DNA of 22,349 nucleotides from CAZYWA01 sp964650975 [NCBI: uncultured bacterium] (GCA_964650975.1 CAZYWA010000063.1:1-22349); one strand, 5' to 3'. Positions 7,328 to 15,037 are shown, counted from the first letter of the stretch. Numbers and translations: made by a program. Notes: a model not told the origin generated them from the letters alone.

Positions 7328-8422
7328 ATGAGCAACGAGCTTCCCGATGCCGTCGGCCGCGGCCGGCACCCCGTGGGCGTGCGCACGGTCACGGTGGTCG
7401 ACGAGTCGCGCGACGGACGCGCTCTTCCCGTCGAGGTCTGGTACCCGGCGAGCGAGCGCCATCGGGGGCAGGATCTCGACCGCGCCACCATGGACGTGGT
7501 CGAGATTCCGGTCGCCGGAGCACCGCGCACCAAGCAGCGCGCGGTGCGAAACGCCGAGCCCGAGTCCGGAGCACGCCTTCCACTGGTGGTCTTCTCCCAC
7601 GGTCACGCGGGCTTTCGTTGCGCGTCGACGTTCCTGACGACCCATCTGGCGAGCCACGGCTTCGTGGTCGTGGCGCCCGATCACGTGGGCGACACGATGC
7701 TCGAAGTGATCTCGACGCCCCGCGAGCGGCAGATGGCCAACACGCTCCAGGCCGCGGTCGACCGGCCGCGCGACCTGTCGTTGGTGATCGACTCGGCGCT
7801 CGACTCCTCGACTCCGCTCGGCGCACGGGTCTCGACCTGGATCGATCCGGCGCGAATCGCCGTGTCCGGCCACTCGTTCGGCGGCTTCACCGCGGTGGTG
7901 AGCGCCGGGCTCGAAGGCCGCGCGCGAGCGTGCCTGCCCCTGGCACCGCCGGGGATCGTCGACCGAGACGGAGACCCGCTCGGCATCGGCGATCCGTATC
8001 GCGTGCTCCCGATCGGGACACGCCCGGTCCCGACGCTGGTGATCGCCGCCGATCGCGACGCGCTCTGCCCGCTCGGCGGAGTCGAGCGGCTGGTCCAGCG
8101 CCTCCCCGCGCCAGCGGCGCTGGCCGTGCTGAGCCCGGCCGACCACTTCCACTTCGCCGACGCGGCCCGAGCGGCGCACCAGCTGTTCGCGGCGCTGCTC
8201 AGCTCGGGCGCCACCGGCCACCGGCCGATCGTGCTGGCGCCCTTCGACGAGCTGATCGACGAGTCGAGCGCCCACGCCATCATCCGCGGTCTCGCCACCG
8301 CGTTCCTGCGCCGAGCGCTCGGGGACGACGCCAGTTCTTCCCTCGACGGCTCCCTCGGAGCCGAGGTTGCTGGCATCGTCGACCGCTTCGCACCCCACCT
8401 GAGGCTGGCTCGGCGAGCGTGA
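7328..8422 (+). CDS. Alpha/beta hydrolase, PAF-acetylhydrolase/dienelactone-hydrolase-like
   Basis: The 364-residue protein lacks a signal peptide and is probably a cytoplasmic serine esterase. The oxyanion-side motif FSHGHAG (89-95), the nucleophile elbow GHSFGG with S183, an acid at D242 or D244 (AADRD) and a histidine at H273 or H275 (ADHFHFAD) make a complete catalytic set. The opening strands (RTVTVVDESRDGRALPVEVWYPA) are typical of the PAF-acetylhydrolase-like and dienelactone-hydrolase-like groups. Substrate unknown. The ATG at 7328 has GGGAGAG just upstream; longer frames would run through the divergent control region and the Grx-like gene. Confidence 0.88.
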   Translation: MSNELPDAVGRGRHPVGVRTVTVVDESRDGRALPVEVWYPASERHRGQDLDRATMDVVEIPVAGAPRTKQRAVRNAEPESGARLPLVVFSHGHAGFRCASTFLTTHLASHGFVVVAPDHVGDTMLEVISTPRERQMANTLQAAVDRPRDLSLVIDSALDSSTPLGARVSTWIDPARIAVSGHSFGGFTAVVSAGLEGRARACLPLAPPGIVDRDGDPLGIGDPYRVLPIGTRPVPTLVIAADRDALCPLGGVERLVQRLPAPAALAVLSPADHFHFADAARAAHQLFAALLSSGATGHRPIVLAPFDELIDESSAHAIIRGLATAFLRRALGDDASSSLDGSLGAEVAGIVDRFAPHLRLARRA

Positions 8423-8460
8423 AGAGCGGCGTGCGGCGAGTCGCCCCCGTCGGGAGTGTC

Positions 8461-8685
8461 TCCCTTTGCCCATATGCGCCGGCTCGGGCGACGGACGCCC
8501 GGTGGCTGTGCGAGGGCGCTCGAGCCCGCGCCCATCGGAGACACTCGCGGGGTGTGAGCCCTCATCGCGCGGGCGAATGCAGGCGAGACAAGGGTACGAT
8601 CGAGTCTCGATCGCGACCGAGCCGTGCCCGAGCACGGCCATCGGACGGCCGGCGCCCGAGTCGGAGATCGGCAAACTGCGGCACC
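8461..8685 (+). repeat. Dispersed repeat R1, copy 1; possible structured RNA
   Basis: This 225-bp block aligns without gaps to 19707-19931, with about 25 differences by hand count (about 89% identity); the 207-bp core from 8479 has 19. The stretch 8617-8660 is identical in both and holds a hairpin with 7-bp arms GCCGTGC/GCACGGC (8621-8638, loop CCGA). A perfect palindrome CGATCGAG-T-CTCGATCG (8597-8613) differs between copies only at its central base. GCCCGCGC (8524-8531) can pair with GCGCGGGC (8567-8574). Differences spread over the three codon phases as 8, 5 and 6, so it does not look coding. It lies between the hydrolase and the kinase. With flanks, it fills the 382-bp gap 8423-8804. Confidence 0.82.
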
Positions 8686-8703
8686 ACCGCGCCGCCGCAC
8701 GTG

Positions 8704-8733
8704 TGGCACGCGCTCGAAAGCCCGTGCTATATG
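8704..8733 (+). promoter_or_regulatory. Possible extended -10 promoter of the kinase gene
   Basis: TGC-TATATG (8725-8733) has the TGn extended -10 form. A weak -35-like TGGCAC starts at 8704. It lies just after R1 copy 1 and about 70 bp before the kinase ATG. The -35 is poor, so this is tentative. Confidence 0.3.
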
Positions 8734-8804
8734 CAATTCCGCGTTTCCGAACGCGTCTCTCCGACGTTTCCGCGCCCACCGGTGGTCCGCCGTCCCTCGA
8801 GCCC

Positions 8805-9821
8805 ATGGCCGACGAGCTGAGCGCGTCCCCGACCAAGATCCCCGCGATTCGCCCCGGCCACGAGGTGGCGCGGCGATACCGCATCGACCACCGGGTCGGC
8901 CAGGGCGGCGGTGGCGAGGTCTATCGCGCCACCGACCTGAAGCTGGAGCGGGTGGTCGGCCTGAAGCGCATCCTGGGCGGCGACGCGGACACGCGCGTGC
9001 GCAGCGCGGGAGACGAGGCGCGGATCGTGGCGCGGCTCGAGCATTCCGGCATCCCGCAGGTCTACGACCTGATCGTCGACGAGGGCGAGCTGTGGTTCAT
9101 CACCTCGTTCGTCGAGGGTCGCTCGCTCTACCGCATCTTGCGCGAGGCCGAGCGCTGGTCGTTCTCGACGGCGCTGCGGGTGCTCCGCGAGCTCGGCGAG
9201 GTGCTCAAGTTCGCGCACGGACGGCGCATCGCCCATTCCGACATCAAGCCCTCCAACATCCTGGTGGGCGACGACGGCAAGATCACGCTCACCGACTTCG
9301 GCGTCGCGCGCGTGCTCACGCTGGAGCGCGGCAAGCGGCCCGGCCCGGCGGTGCTCAAGGGCACCGAGGGCTATCTGGCGCCGGAAATCTACGATGCCGA
9401 TCCGCGCAAGCTCGACTTCCGGCAGTGCGCGCGCTGGGACCTCTACGCACTCGGCGTGGTGTTCTACAACCTGCTGGTCCTCGACATGCCGACCGACGTG
9501 AACCCGGAGAGCATCTCGCTCGAGGTCGCCAAGGGTTTGAAGGAATCGCTGGCGCTCGATCCCCCGACGACCTCCCGGATCAAGGATCAGGTTCCCGACG
9601 AGGTTCGCCAGTCGGTGGTGCAGCTGATCACGCGCTGCATGGAACCGGACCCGTCGAAGCGCATCCAGTCGGCCGACGAGTTTCTCGCCGCGCTCGCGGA
9701 GATCGAGGAGATCCACGGGCGAAAGCCGAGGCCCAAGGCGCTGCCGGTGGCGGCCGCCATCGCGATGGGCTTGGGCGCGCTGGCCGCGGGCGTCGCGATC
9801 GGCGTGCTGCTGCATCGCTGA
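8805..9821 (+). CDS. Membrane-anchored Ser/Thr protein kinase (Hanks type)
   Basis: The 338-residue protein is a complete eukaryotic-like kinase domain with a C-terminal membrane anchor (about 314-336), which keeps the catalytic domain in the cytoplasm. Visible motifs are the glycine loop GQGGGGEV (32-39), the ATP lysine K54, the helix-C glutamate E71, the catalytic loop HSDIKPSN (144-151; D146, K148, N151), DFG (164-166) and APE (192-194). The catalytic loop reads HSD rather than HRD, so activation probably does not depend on activation-loop phosphorylation. No extracellular sensor domain follows the anchor. The ATG at 8805 directly precedes the conserved region; no strong ribosome-binding site is seen and the frame stays open upstream through R1. 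The ceramidase-like gene follows after 17 bp. Confidence 0.93.
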   Translation: MADELSASPTKIPAIRPGHEVARRYRIDHRVGQGGGGEVYRATDLKLERVVGLKRILGGDADTRVRSAGDEARIVARLEHSGIPQVYDLIVDEGELWFITSFVEGRSLYRILREAERWSFSTALRVLRELGEVLKFAHGRRIAHSDIKPSNILVGDDGKITLTDFGVARVLTLERGKRPGPAVLKGTEGYLAPEIYDADPRKLDFRQCARWDLYALGVVFYNLLVLDMPTDVNPESISLEVAKGLKESLALDPPTTSRIKDQVPDEVRQSVVQLITRCMEPDPSKRIQSADEFLAALAEIEEIHGRKPRPKALPVAAAIAMGLGALAAGVAIGVLLHR

Positions 9822-9838
9822 CCGGACGGAGACGAGCC

Positions 9839-12478
9839 ATGCGTCCCGGGCGTCGGCGATCGAGCACTCGCTCGGCGCTGGTGACGCTGGTGCTCGCGTC
9901 CGGGTTGGCACTCGCCGGGGTCCGCTGCAATGGCGGCTCGTCGAGCGGTGCTCCGCCGTCCCTACCGCCACCCACGCCTCTCCCGCCGCCGCCGGCCGGA
10001 TTGAGCGCGGGAGTGTCGAGCCGCTACATCGACTTCCCGGTCGGCGTCAGCCTGGGCGGTTACGGCGGACGGACCGAGGCGCTCATCTATCACCCATTCG
10101 GCGGCGGGCCGGAAGCACCGGAGGGCAAGAACGGTCGGCCGCGGCCGCACGCGCACATCATCCCGCCATCGATCGGCGTCTACACGCGGCCGCGCGCGCA
10201 AGCGCTGGCGCTCACCTGGACACCCGAGGGCAGCGGTGAAGAGACCGTGGTGATCGCGCACATCGACGCGATCTTCCCGCTCCTGGCGATGCGCAACCGC
10301 GTGCTGGAACGCGTCCAGCAGCACATCGGCGTCGACCTCACCCAGAACCTGCTCCTGACCGCGAGCCACAGCCATCAGAGCGGCGCGCCGTTCTGGAACA
10401 ACTTCCTGGTGTCGGTGGGCGGCATGGACGCCTTCGACGAGGAGATCTTCGAGCGCATGACGCAGAGCATCGCGCGCGCGGTCGAGGACGCGCTCGCGGC
10501 GCGCCAGCCCGCGGCGATCGGCGTCGCGACGCGCACCGGCTTCGACCCGAACGACGAGGTCTACCTCGACCGGCGCTTCGACAACGACGACAAGGATCTG
10601 GTCACCAACGGCGAGATCGAGCGCTCCGACGACGACGGCGAGTTGATCCCGGACGGCAAGCCCGACGGCAAGATCAAGGACACCCGCCTGAGCGTGTTTC
10701 GCGTCGACAAGGCGGACGGCAGCCCGCTGGCGGTGCTCTTCCATTTCGGGGTTCACGGCACGGCGTCGCCGGAGACCAATCTCTTCATGTCCGGCGATGT
10801 CCCGGAGGGGATGGAGGTCGCGGTGGGAGACGCGCTCGGGGCGCCAGCCGTCGTGATGCACATCCAGGGCGCCGCCGGTGACATCACGCCGCACGCGGAC
10901 TCGTTCCAGACGATCGAGGGTGACTCCGCCAAGGCCGCCCGCGACGTGGTTGCGCTCTGGCACCAGGCGCTGCCGCGCGATCACATCGACGGCGTGCAGT
11001 CGATCACCTCCATCCAGCGCCAGGATCGGCAGGTGCTCGGTTACGACGATCCCAACCTCCCCGCGCCCTACACGCGCTGGACCGCTCCCTTCGGCCAGCT
11101 CCTGTGCGGAGACGGCCTCATCCCCATGACCGGCATCCCGGACTTCACGGACCCGTTCGTGTGCCTGACGCGGCCCGCCGGCTACCACAACCCGCTGATC
11201 GGCAAGGTCGCGAGCGAGCTGCTGGTGCCGCTGCTCTTCAACAACGTCACGGTCGACGGCCACAGCGACGACTTCCTGCGCGACATCGTGCTGGGCTCGA
11301 ACCCCGAGGGCGGTCCCTACAAGAAACCGTCCCTGATCTTCGACACCGAGTTCTCGTCGTTCCGGATCCGCGGCGCGTCGGTGGTGTACGACGGCGCCAC
11401 GCCCGCGATCCGCGACCTCACGATCGCCGCCGTTCCCGGCGAGCCGACGACGCCACTCTCGATGGAGCTGCGCCAGAAGATCGCTCACCACGTGCCCGAC
11501 ACGTCGTTCTCGGACACGTGGGTGTTCGGCTACGCGCAGGACTACCTCGAATACATCCTCACCAAGGAGGACTGGCTCGACAACGGCTACGAGATGCAGC
11601 TACAGCCCTGGGGACCGCTGTGGGGCGAGTTCGTCATGGACCGCTCGGTCAAGCTCGCCCGCTCGCTCGAAACCAGCGATCCGCCGCCGCCCAGCGACGT
11701 GCCTGCGTACGACGATCCGGTGCCGCTCGAGCTGACCCAGCCCACGGCGTCACACGCGCCCGGCGTGGTGCGGCAGCCGGACTCCGTCGACCGGCTGCAG
11801 ACCGCGGTGCTGTCGTTCATCGGCGGCGACCCCGAGCTCGACACGCCCGACGTGGTGCTGCAGCGCGAGAACCCGGCGGGCGAGTTCGAGGACGTCCAGG
11901 CCGGGGGCGGTCGCAAGATCGGCGAGTCCGGGCCCGAGACGATGCTGGTCTACGACTACGACGAGACCCACAAGGACACCGAGCCGCACCTCTGGTCGCT
12001 GCACTGGGAGACCACGGCCGACACCCCGACCGGCACCTACCGGATGCACGTGAGTGGCGTGAACTACGACGGCAGCCCGGCCAACGCCGAGCCCCCCTAC
12101 TGGAACGGAGCGCCCTACCAGTTCGACTCGAGCCCGTTCGTGGTGCGCGAGTCGCAGGCCCTGGTGATCTCGGGCGTGACACTCGACCGGAACACGGTGC
12201 AGCTCGACGTCACCTATCCCCCATCCCCGATTCCCAGCGACCCGAACACGCCCGACCACTTCCGGTTCCGCCCGGACCGTCCGGGCGCGGCGAACGCCAG
12301 CGTCGAGATCCGGAGCGATCACGGCACCGTGGTGACGGTCGAGGGCGACGTATCGAGCGGCGGTCCCCTGTCGATCCCGTCGCCGCTCGCCCCGGGCCAC
12401 TACGACGTGAGCGTGCTCGCGACCGACGAGCACCAGAACACCGGCCAGTCGCTCATCAGCGGTCTCATCGTGAAGTAG
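9839..12478 (+). CDS. Secreted neutral/alkaline ceramidase-like protein
   Basis: The 879-residue protein has a basic N terminus, a hydrophobic segment (12-29) followed by C30 (a poor lipobox with Arg at -1), and a proline-rich linker (39-53). The catalytic region matches neutral ceramidases, which hydrolyse the amide bond of ceramide: zinc-site SHSH (176-179), GVHGT with H306, MSGD (317-320) and GDIT (347-350), equivalent to the GDVSPN active-site motif. As I recall, the nucleophilic serine lies there; here it is T350. Residues about 236-292 form an Asp-rich insert (DNDDKD, DDDGELIPDGKPDGK) resembling calcium-binding loops. The C-terminal part resembles the ceramidase C-terminal beta domain followed by an extra beta region. 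GGAG lies 7 nt before the ATG. It is probably cotranscribed with the kinase. Confidence 0.87.
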   Translation: MRPGRRRSSTRSALVTLVLASGLALAGVRCNGGSSSGAPPSLPPPTPLPPPPAGLSAGVSSRYIDFPVGVSLGGYGGRTEALIYHPFGGGPEAPEGKNGRPRPHAHIIPPSIGVYTRPRAQALALTWTPEGSGEETVVIAHIDAIFPLLAMRNRVLERVQQHIGVDLTQNLLLTASHSHQSGAPFWNNFLVSVGGMDAFDEEIFERMTQSIARAVEDALAARQPAAIGVATRTGFDPNDEVYLDRRFDNDDKDLVTNGEIERSDDDGELIPDGKPDGKIKDTRLSVFRVDKADGSPLAVLFHFGVHGTASPETNLFMSGDVPEGMEVAVGDALGAPAVVMHIQGAAGDITPHADSFQTIEGDSAKAARDVVALWHQALPRDHIDGVQSITSIQRQDRQVLGYDDPNLPAPYTRWTAPFGQLLCGDGLIPMTGIPDFTDPFVCLTRPAGYHNPLIGKVASELLVPLLFNNVTVDGHSDDFLRDIVLGSNPEGGPYKKPSLIFDTEFSSFRIRGASVVYDGATPAIRDLTIAAVPGEPTTPLSMELRQKIAHHVPDTSFSDTWVFGYAQDYLEYILTKEDWLDNGYEMQLQPWGPLWGEFVMDRSVKLARSLETSDPPPPSDVPAYDDPVPLELTQPTASHAPGVVRQPDSVDRLQTAVLSFIGGDPELDTPDVVLQRENPAGEFEDVQAGGGRKIGESGPETMLVYDYDETHKDTEPHLWSLHWETTADTPTGTYRMHVSGVNYDGSPANAEPPYWNGAPYQFDSSPFVVRESQALVISGVTLDRNTVQLDVTYPPSPIPSDPNTPDHFRFRPDRPGAANASVEIRSDHGTVVTVEGDVSSGGPLSIPSPLAPGHYDVSVLATDEHQNTGQSLISGLIVK

Positions 12479-12620
12479 CGAAGCGGTAGCGCACCCGCCG
12501 CTCGGTGCTGCCGGCCAGATCCGGCAACCCGTGACGGCAGGTGCACACTTCGAGGGGTCGTTCTGACACACCGGCCCAGCGTGGCCTCCCTGGTCACCGA
12601 TGACGCGCCGCGTTTGACGC
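12479..12620. other. Intergenic stretch after the ceramidase-like gene
   Basis: No gene is seen. A small hairpin TGCCGG/CCGGCA (about 12508-12525) lacks a T tract and is at best a weak terminator. The gap up to 12858 also contains the enhancer-like dyad, the sigma-54 promoter and a leader of about 110 nt. Confidence 0.4.
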
Positions 12621-12647
12621 GTTGCAGCATTTGGGAAAATATGCAAC
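12621..12647. promoter_or_regulatory. Candidate upstream activator site for the sigma-54 promoter
   Basis: A dyad of two 12-bp arms around GGG has perfect outer hexamers GTTGCA (12621-12626) and TGCAAC (12642-12647), with 9 of 12 arm positions complementary. It is centred about 90 bp before the -24 element, the usual distance for a bacterial enhancer-binding protein. The cognate activator is unknown. Confidence 0.4.
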
Positions 12648-12722
12648 GATGTCACCTGTCGAACACACTGGCCCCTGTATCTTGGGGTCACGAGGGGTCG
12701 CAGCCGCAATATCCAGGATCAC

Positions 12723-12738
12723 TGGCACAGGGTTTGCG
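12723..12738 (+). promoter_or_regulatory. Sigma-54 (-24/-12) promoter
   Basis: TGGCACAGGGTTTGCG matches TGGCAC-N5-TTGC exactly. The invariant GG (12724-12725) and GC (12736-12737) are separated by 10 bp as required. The start site should fall near 12749, about 110 nt before the zinc-ribbon ATG. Sigma-54 promoters need an AAA+ activator; one such activator gene is at 17112-18611. Confidence 0.75.
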
Positions 12739-12844
12739 AACCAACAGGAGCAGGCGAGGACGAGTACCTTGGGACGCGAGGCATCAGAATCACGACGGGC
12801 CAGGAAGGCGAGCCAGGCGGCAGAGCCGCGGCGCGCCGCCCCTG

Positions 12845-12852
12845 AAAGGAGG
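12845..12852 (+). promoter_or_regulatory. Strong Shine-Dalgarno AAAGGAGG
   Basis: This near-perfect site lies 6 nt before the ATG at 12859. It selects that start over the in-frame ATG at 12622, which would place the coding region across the sigma-54 promoter. Confidence 0.85.
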
Positions 12853-12858
12853 CCCCCG

Positions 12859-13278
12859 ATGAACGCGATGGCTCATTTGGGAATGCGATGGACGGGCGCC
12901 GGCCACCAGGTCGACGGTCGCAAGGTGTTGCTGGCGGAGAACCTGGATTCTCACCGTCCCTGGTCGATCGACCCGGTGACGGGAATCGGCGAGCCGCTTC
13001 GAGATCCGGTCACGGCTCGTGCCGCGGAGCCCATCCGTGCCACGCCAGCCGCGCTCCCGGTCGCCGAGCCGGCGGCCCATCGCGCTGGATCCGCCGGACC
13101 CACCGCTTGCGAGCATTGTGGCGCCAAGAGCGTCTACCAGATCCGCTTCTCGCAGACCGAGTTCATGACGAAGTGCCTGAGCTGCAAGCGGTTCGTGGTC
13201 GATGGTCGAGTCGAGCGTCCGGGAAAATCCCGGCCGGCCGCCCGGCGCGGCACCAGCCTCTGGCTCCCGCTCGAGTAG
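12859..13278 (+). CDS. Small zinc-ribbon protein of unknown function
   Basis: I do not recognise this 139-residue protein. Its one clear feature is a pair of CxxC knuckles, C84-EH-C87 and C106-LS-C109, about 18 residues apart, separated by a beta-rich stretch (KSVYQIRFSQTEFMTK) as in zinc ribbons. Residues 48-80 are Ala/Pro-rich and probably disordered, and the tail is basic. No signal peptide is present. It is preceded by a sigma-54 promoter and a strong ribosome-binding site, so it should be made at high level under a specific signal. The stop codon abuts repeat R2 copy B. A nucleic-acid or protein-binding adaptor is possible but unproven. Confidence 0.75.
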   Translation: MNAMAHLGMRWTGAGHQVDGRKVLLAENLDSHRPWSIDPVTGIGEPLRDPVTARAAEPIRATPAALPVAEPAAHRAGSAGPTACEHCGAKSVYQIRFSQTEFMTKCLSCKRFVVDGRVERPGKSRPAARRGTSLWLPLE

Positions 13279-13387
13279 TTACGGGGGGCTGTTCCCGCCC
13301 CCCGCCCCGCAAAGAGCGCGGTTTTTGCGGGGCCCACCCGAGTCGGCTCGCGTTACTCGCCGCGCGCCTAAACGGCGCGGGCTCTTT
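13279..13387. repeat. Dispersed palindromic element R2, copy B
   Basis: Three hairpins follow the zinc-ribbon stop directly. Hairpin 1 has 8-bp arms CGGGGGGC (13282-13289) and GCCCCCCG (13297-13304), with GTTCC again in the loop. Hairpin 2 has 9-bp arms CCCCGCAAA (13305-13313) and TTTGCGGGG (13324-13332). The block CGAGTCGGCTCGCG comes next, then hairpin 3 with 6-bp arms CGCGCC/GGCGCG (13363-13379, loop TAAAC). The element fills the whole gap between two convergent genes, ending at the ATL stop codon, which suggests a two-way terminator or a REP-like sequence. Confidence 0.82.
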
Positions 13388-13821
13388 CAGCGGCCCACCG
13401 AACCCTCCCGGCTGGGAGGCCGCCTGCGTTTCGCCGACGGCCGAGCCGCGCGCTCGACGCGAGTAGCCAGCCGATCCCAGTCGACGCGCCCGGCCGCATC
13501 GAACGGTACGCCCTCCTCGATCAATAGCGCGCGCTGAATGGCCGGCCAGGGGCCGCGAGCGGCTTCCGGGATCGTTCCGTCCCGGCTCACCACGCGGTGC
13601 CATGGCACCAGGGTGCCGTCGGGGAGGCCGCGCAGGACCGTTCCGACCGCGCGCGCGGCCCGCGGCCGCCCGGCGCGAGCGGCCACCTCGCCGTACGACA
13701 CGACCCGACCGCGCGGAACCGCCTCGACCACCGCGCGGACCCGATCGGCGAAGCCGCCGGGCCGAGCGGCCGCCCGGGTACGGCCGCCAGGCGTGCGCGG
13801 GCCGGCGCGACCGCGTCTCAT
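13387..13821 (-). CDS. atl: Alkyltransferase-like protein (ATL), DNA damage recognition
   Basis: The 144-residue protein is the DNA-binding domain of the MGMT family: SYGEVAARAG with Y43, ARAVG with the arginine-finger region (R57), LRGLPDGTLVPWHRVVSRDG, then the C-terminal wing. The alkyl-acceptor cysteine of PCHRV is replaced by W74 (PWHRV), the hallmark of ATL proteins such as E. coli YbaZ. ATLs bind O6-alkylguanine without repairing it and hand it to nucleotide excision repair. The ATG at 13821 is preceded by AAGGGGG very close to the start; an ATG at 13836 is the alternative. The C terminus is basic and the stop touches R2 copy B. The gene is divergent from the envelope cluster at 13878. 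Confidence 0.9.
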   Translation of the reverse strand: MRRGRAGPRTPGGRTRAAARPGGFADRVRAVVEAVPRGRVVSYGEVAARAGRPRAARAVGTVLRGLPDGTLVPWHRVVSRDGTIPEAARGPWPAIQRALLIEEGVPFDAAGRVDWDRLATRVERAARPSAKRRRPPSREGSVGR

Positions 13822-13877
13822 GCCCCCTTGTAGCATCGGATGGATTCGCAGGATCCAGGGGATAAGATCGGCGCCGG

Positions 13878-14699
13878 ATGCGGTGCCTCGAGATTCTCTT
13901 GGTCGCGCTGGCTTGCACCGGCGCCTCCTGCTCCACCACGGCGCCCGGCCAGCTCGACTCGGACGCCCGCGACCGGATCGCGGAACTGGCGCCACGCCTC
14001 GAACGGGTTCCCCCCGACCTCCTGGCCCTCGACGAGACGGTGGCCATCTACGCGGCGAACCAGCGCTACGCGGACGCCGAGGACGCGCTGCAGGGTGTGC
14101 TGTCGCGCAGCCCGTTCGACCCCAGGGCGCTGGCGCGAATCGCCTCGTCCTATGCGACCCTCGCGCGTCAGGCCGAGCACCAGCACGCGACGGCCCCGCA
14201 GGAGGTGCCCGAGGCGCGGGTCGTCGAGCTGGAACGACGCGCCCAGTCGCTCGCCGCGCTGGCTGCCTTCCGGGGCGAGCGCGGACACGCCGCCGTCACC
14301 GCGGATCTCACCCTCGGCTCGGGCGCGCCGCGGCGCTTGAACGACGTGATGCTGGAATGCACGAGCCGCGACTTCGAGCCCGAGAACGGTTCGGATGGCC
14401 TGCTCACGGTGAGCTATTTCGGCGACCGCCTGCGGCTCGATGCGCCGGAGCGGCTCGGCACGGCGCCGCGCGAGGCGCTGCTGGGCGAGATCGAGAGACT
14501 GACCGTCGAGTCCGATCCGCTGGGCCGCCGCCAGGTACGCATCGAGCCGAGCTCCTGGTCGCGGGAGACCGCGCCGTGCACGGCCTGCAGGATCACCGAC
14601 GCGTGCGCGCTGGTCGGAGATCGCAATCCCGGCGGCGGGCTCGATCACGTCGACCTCGACTCCGTCGCCGGCGCCGCGTTCCGCGTGGAGGTGCCGTGA
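13878..14699 (+). CDS. Putative lipoprotein with a TPR-like segment
   Basis: I do not recognise the family. The 273-residue protein begins with a short hydrophobic segment and a lipobox-like GAS-C18, so export and lipidation are likely. Residues about 51-98 form a helical hairpin pattern (DETVAIYAANQRYADAEDALQGVLSRSPFDPRALARIASSYATLA) resembling one to two TPR units. The second half is beta-rich and contains C234, C237 and C243, which could form disulfides or bind metal. The stop overlaps the next start as GTGA. It opens a four-gene same-strand run that ends at 16018. Confidence 0.8.
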   Translation: MRCLEILLVALACTGASCSTTAPGQLDSDARDRIAELAPRLERVPPDLLALDETVAIYAANQRYADAEDALQGVLSRSPFDPRALARIASSYATLARQAEHQHATAPQEVPEARVVELERRAQSLAALAAFRGERGHAAVTADLTLGSGAPRRLNDVMLECTSRDFEPENGSDGLLTVSYFGDRLRLDAPERLGTAPREALLGEIERLTVESDPLGRRQVRIEPSSWSRETAPCTACRITDACALVGDRNPGGGLDHVDLDSVAGAAFRVEVP

Positions 14700-15028
14700 G
14701 CACCGCGCCACGGGCCCGGCCCCAAGCTCCCAAGCCGCGGCGGTCGAGAGTCCTCACGTGGAGGATCCTCCAGGTTCTGGCGAGCCTCGCGGTTCCCGGG
14801 GTGATCGTGGCTTTCTCGAGTGCCTACTACGTGGTACTCCCCAGTGACGACGTCCTCTCGGTGCGGGTGATCCGCAAGCCGCGCCTCGCGTTCAAGGACA
14901 CCGTGGTGTTCGTCTCCAAGTTCGCCGAGGACTACAATCGCGCGACCGACGAGGAGCAAGAGGAAATCGAGAAGACCTACCTCTACAAGCGCTTGCTGCA
15001 AACCGGCATCGTGCGGCGCACCGAGTGA
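14696..15028 (+). CDS. Single-pass membrane protein of unknown function
   Basis: This 110-residue protein has a basic N-terminal tail (RARPQAPKPRRSR) and one membrane helix (about 23-48), followed by a C-terminal domain of about 60 residues with an acidic helix (DEEQEEIEK). By the positive-inside rule the C-terminal part should be periplasmic. The GTG start overlaps the upstream TGA (GTGA) and has GGAGG 4 nt before it. That overlap and the lipoproteins on either side suggest a shared envelope complex. No family is recognised. Confidence 0.75.
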   Translation: MSTAPRARPQAPKPRRSRVLTWRILQVLASLAVPGVIVAFSSAYYVVLPSDDVLSVRVIRKPRLAFKDTVVFVSKFAEDYNRATDEEQEEIEKTYLYKRLLQTGIVRRTE

Positions 15029-15037
15029 GAGAGTGAA

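Noticed and set aside
7222-8480. Hydrolase gene as a mobile unit bounded by inverted repeats
   Set aside because: No transposase, no target-site duplication seen, and the right-hand copy belongs to R1, so a shared binding motif is simpler.
8461-8685. R1 as a protein-coding repeat, since both copies are open in one plus frame and one minus frame
   Set aside because: Differences fall evenly over codon positions and there is no consistent start or ribosome-binding site; open frames are expected at this GC content.
8704-8719. TGGCAC as a sigma-54 -24 element before the kinase
   Set aside because: The -12 TTGC is missing at the required spacing.
7280-8884. 534-codon minus-strand frame crossing the hydrolase and R1
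   Set aside because: Antisense to the alpha/beta hydrolase; the R1 part resembles the other copy only because the DNA repeat is conserved.
8624-9838. N-terminal extension of the ceramidase-like frame
   Set aside because: It overlaps the kinase gene in another frame; a ribosome-binding site and signal sequence support the start at 9839.
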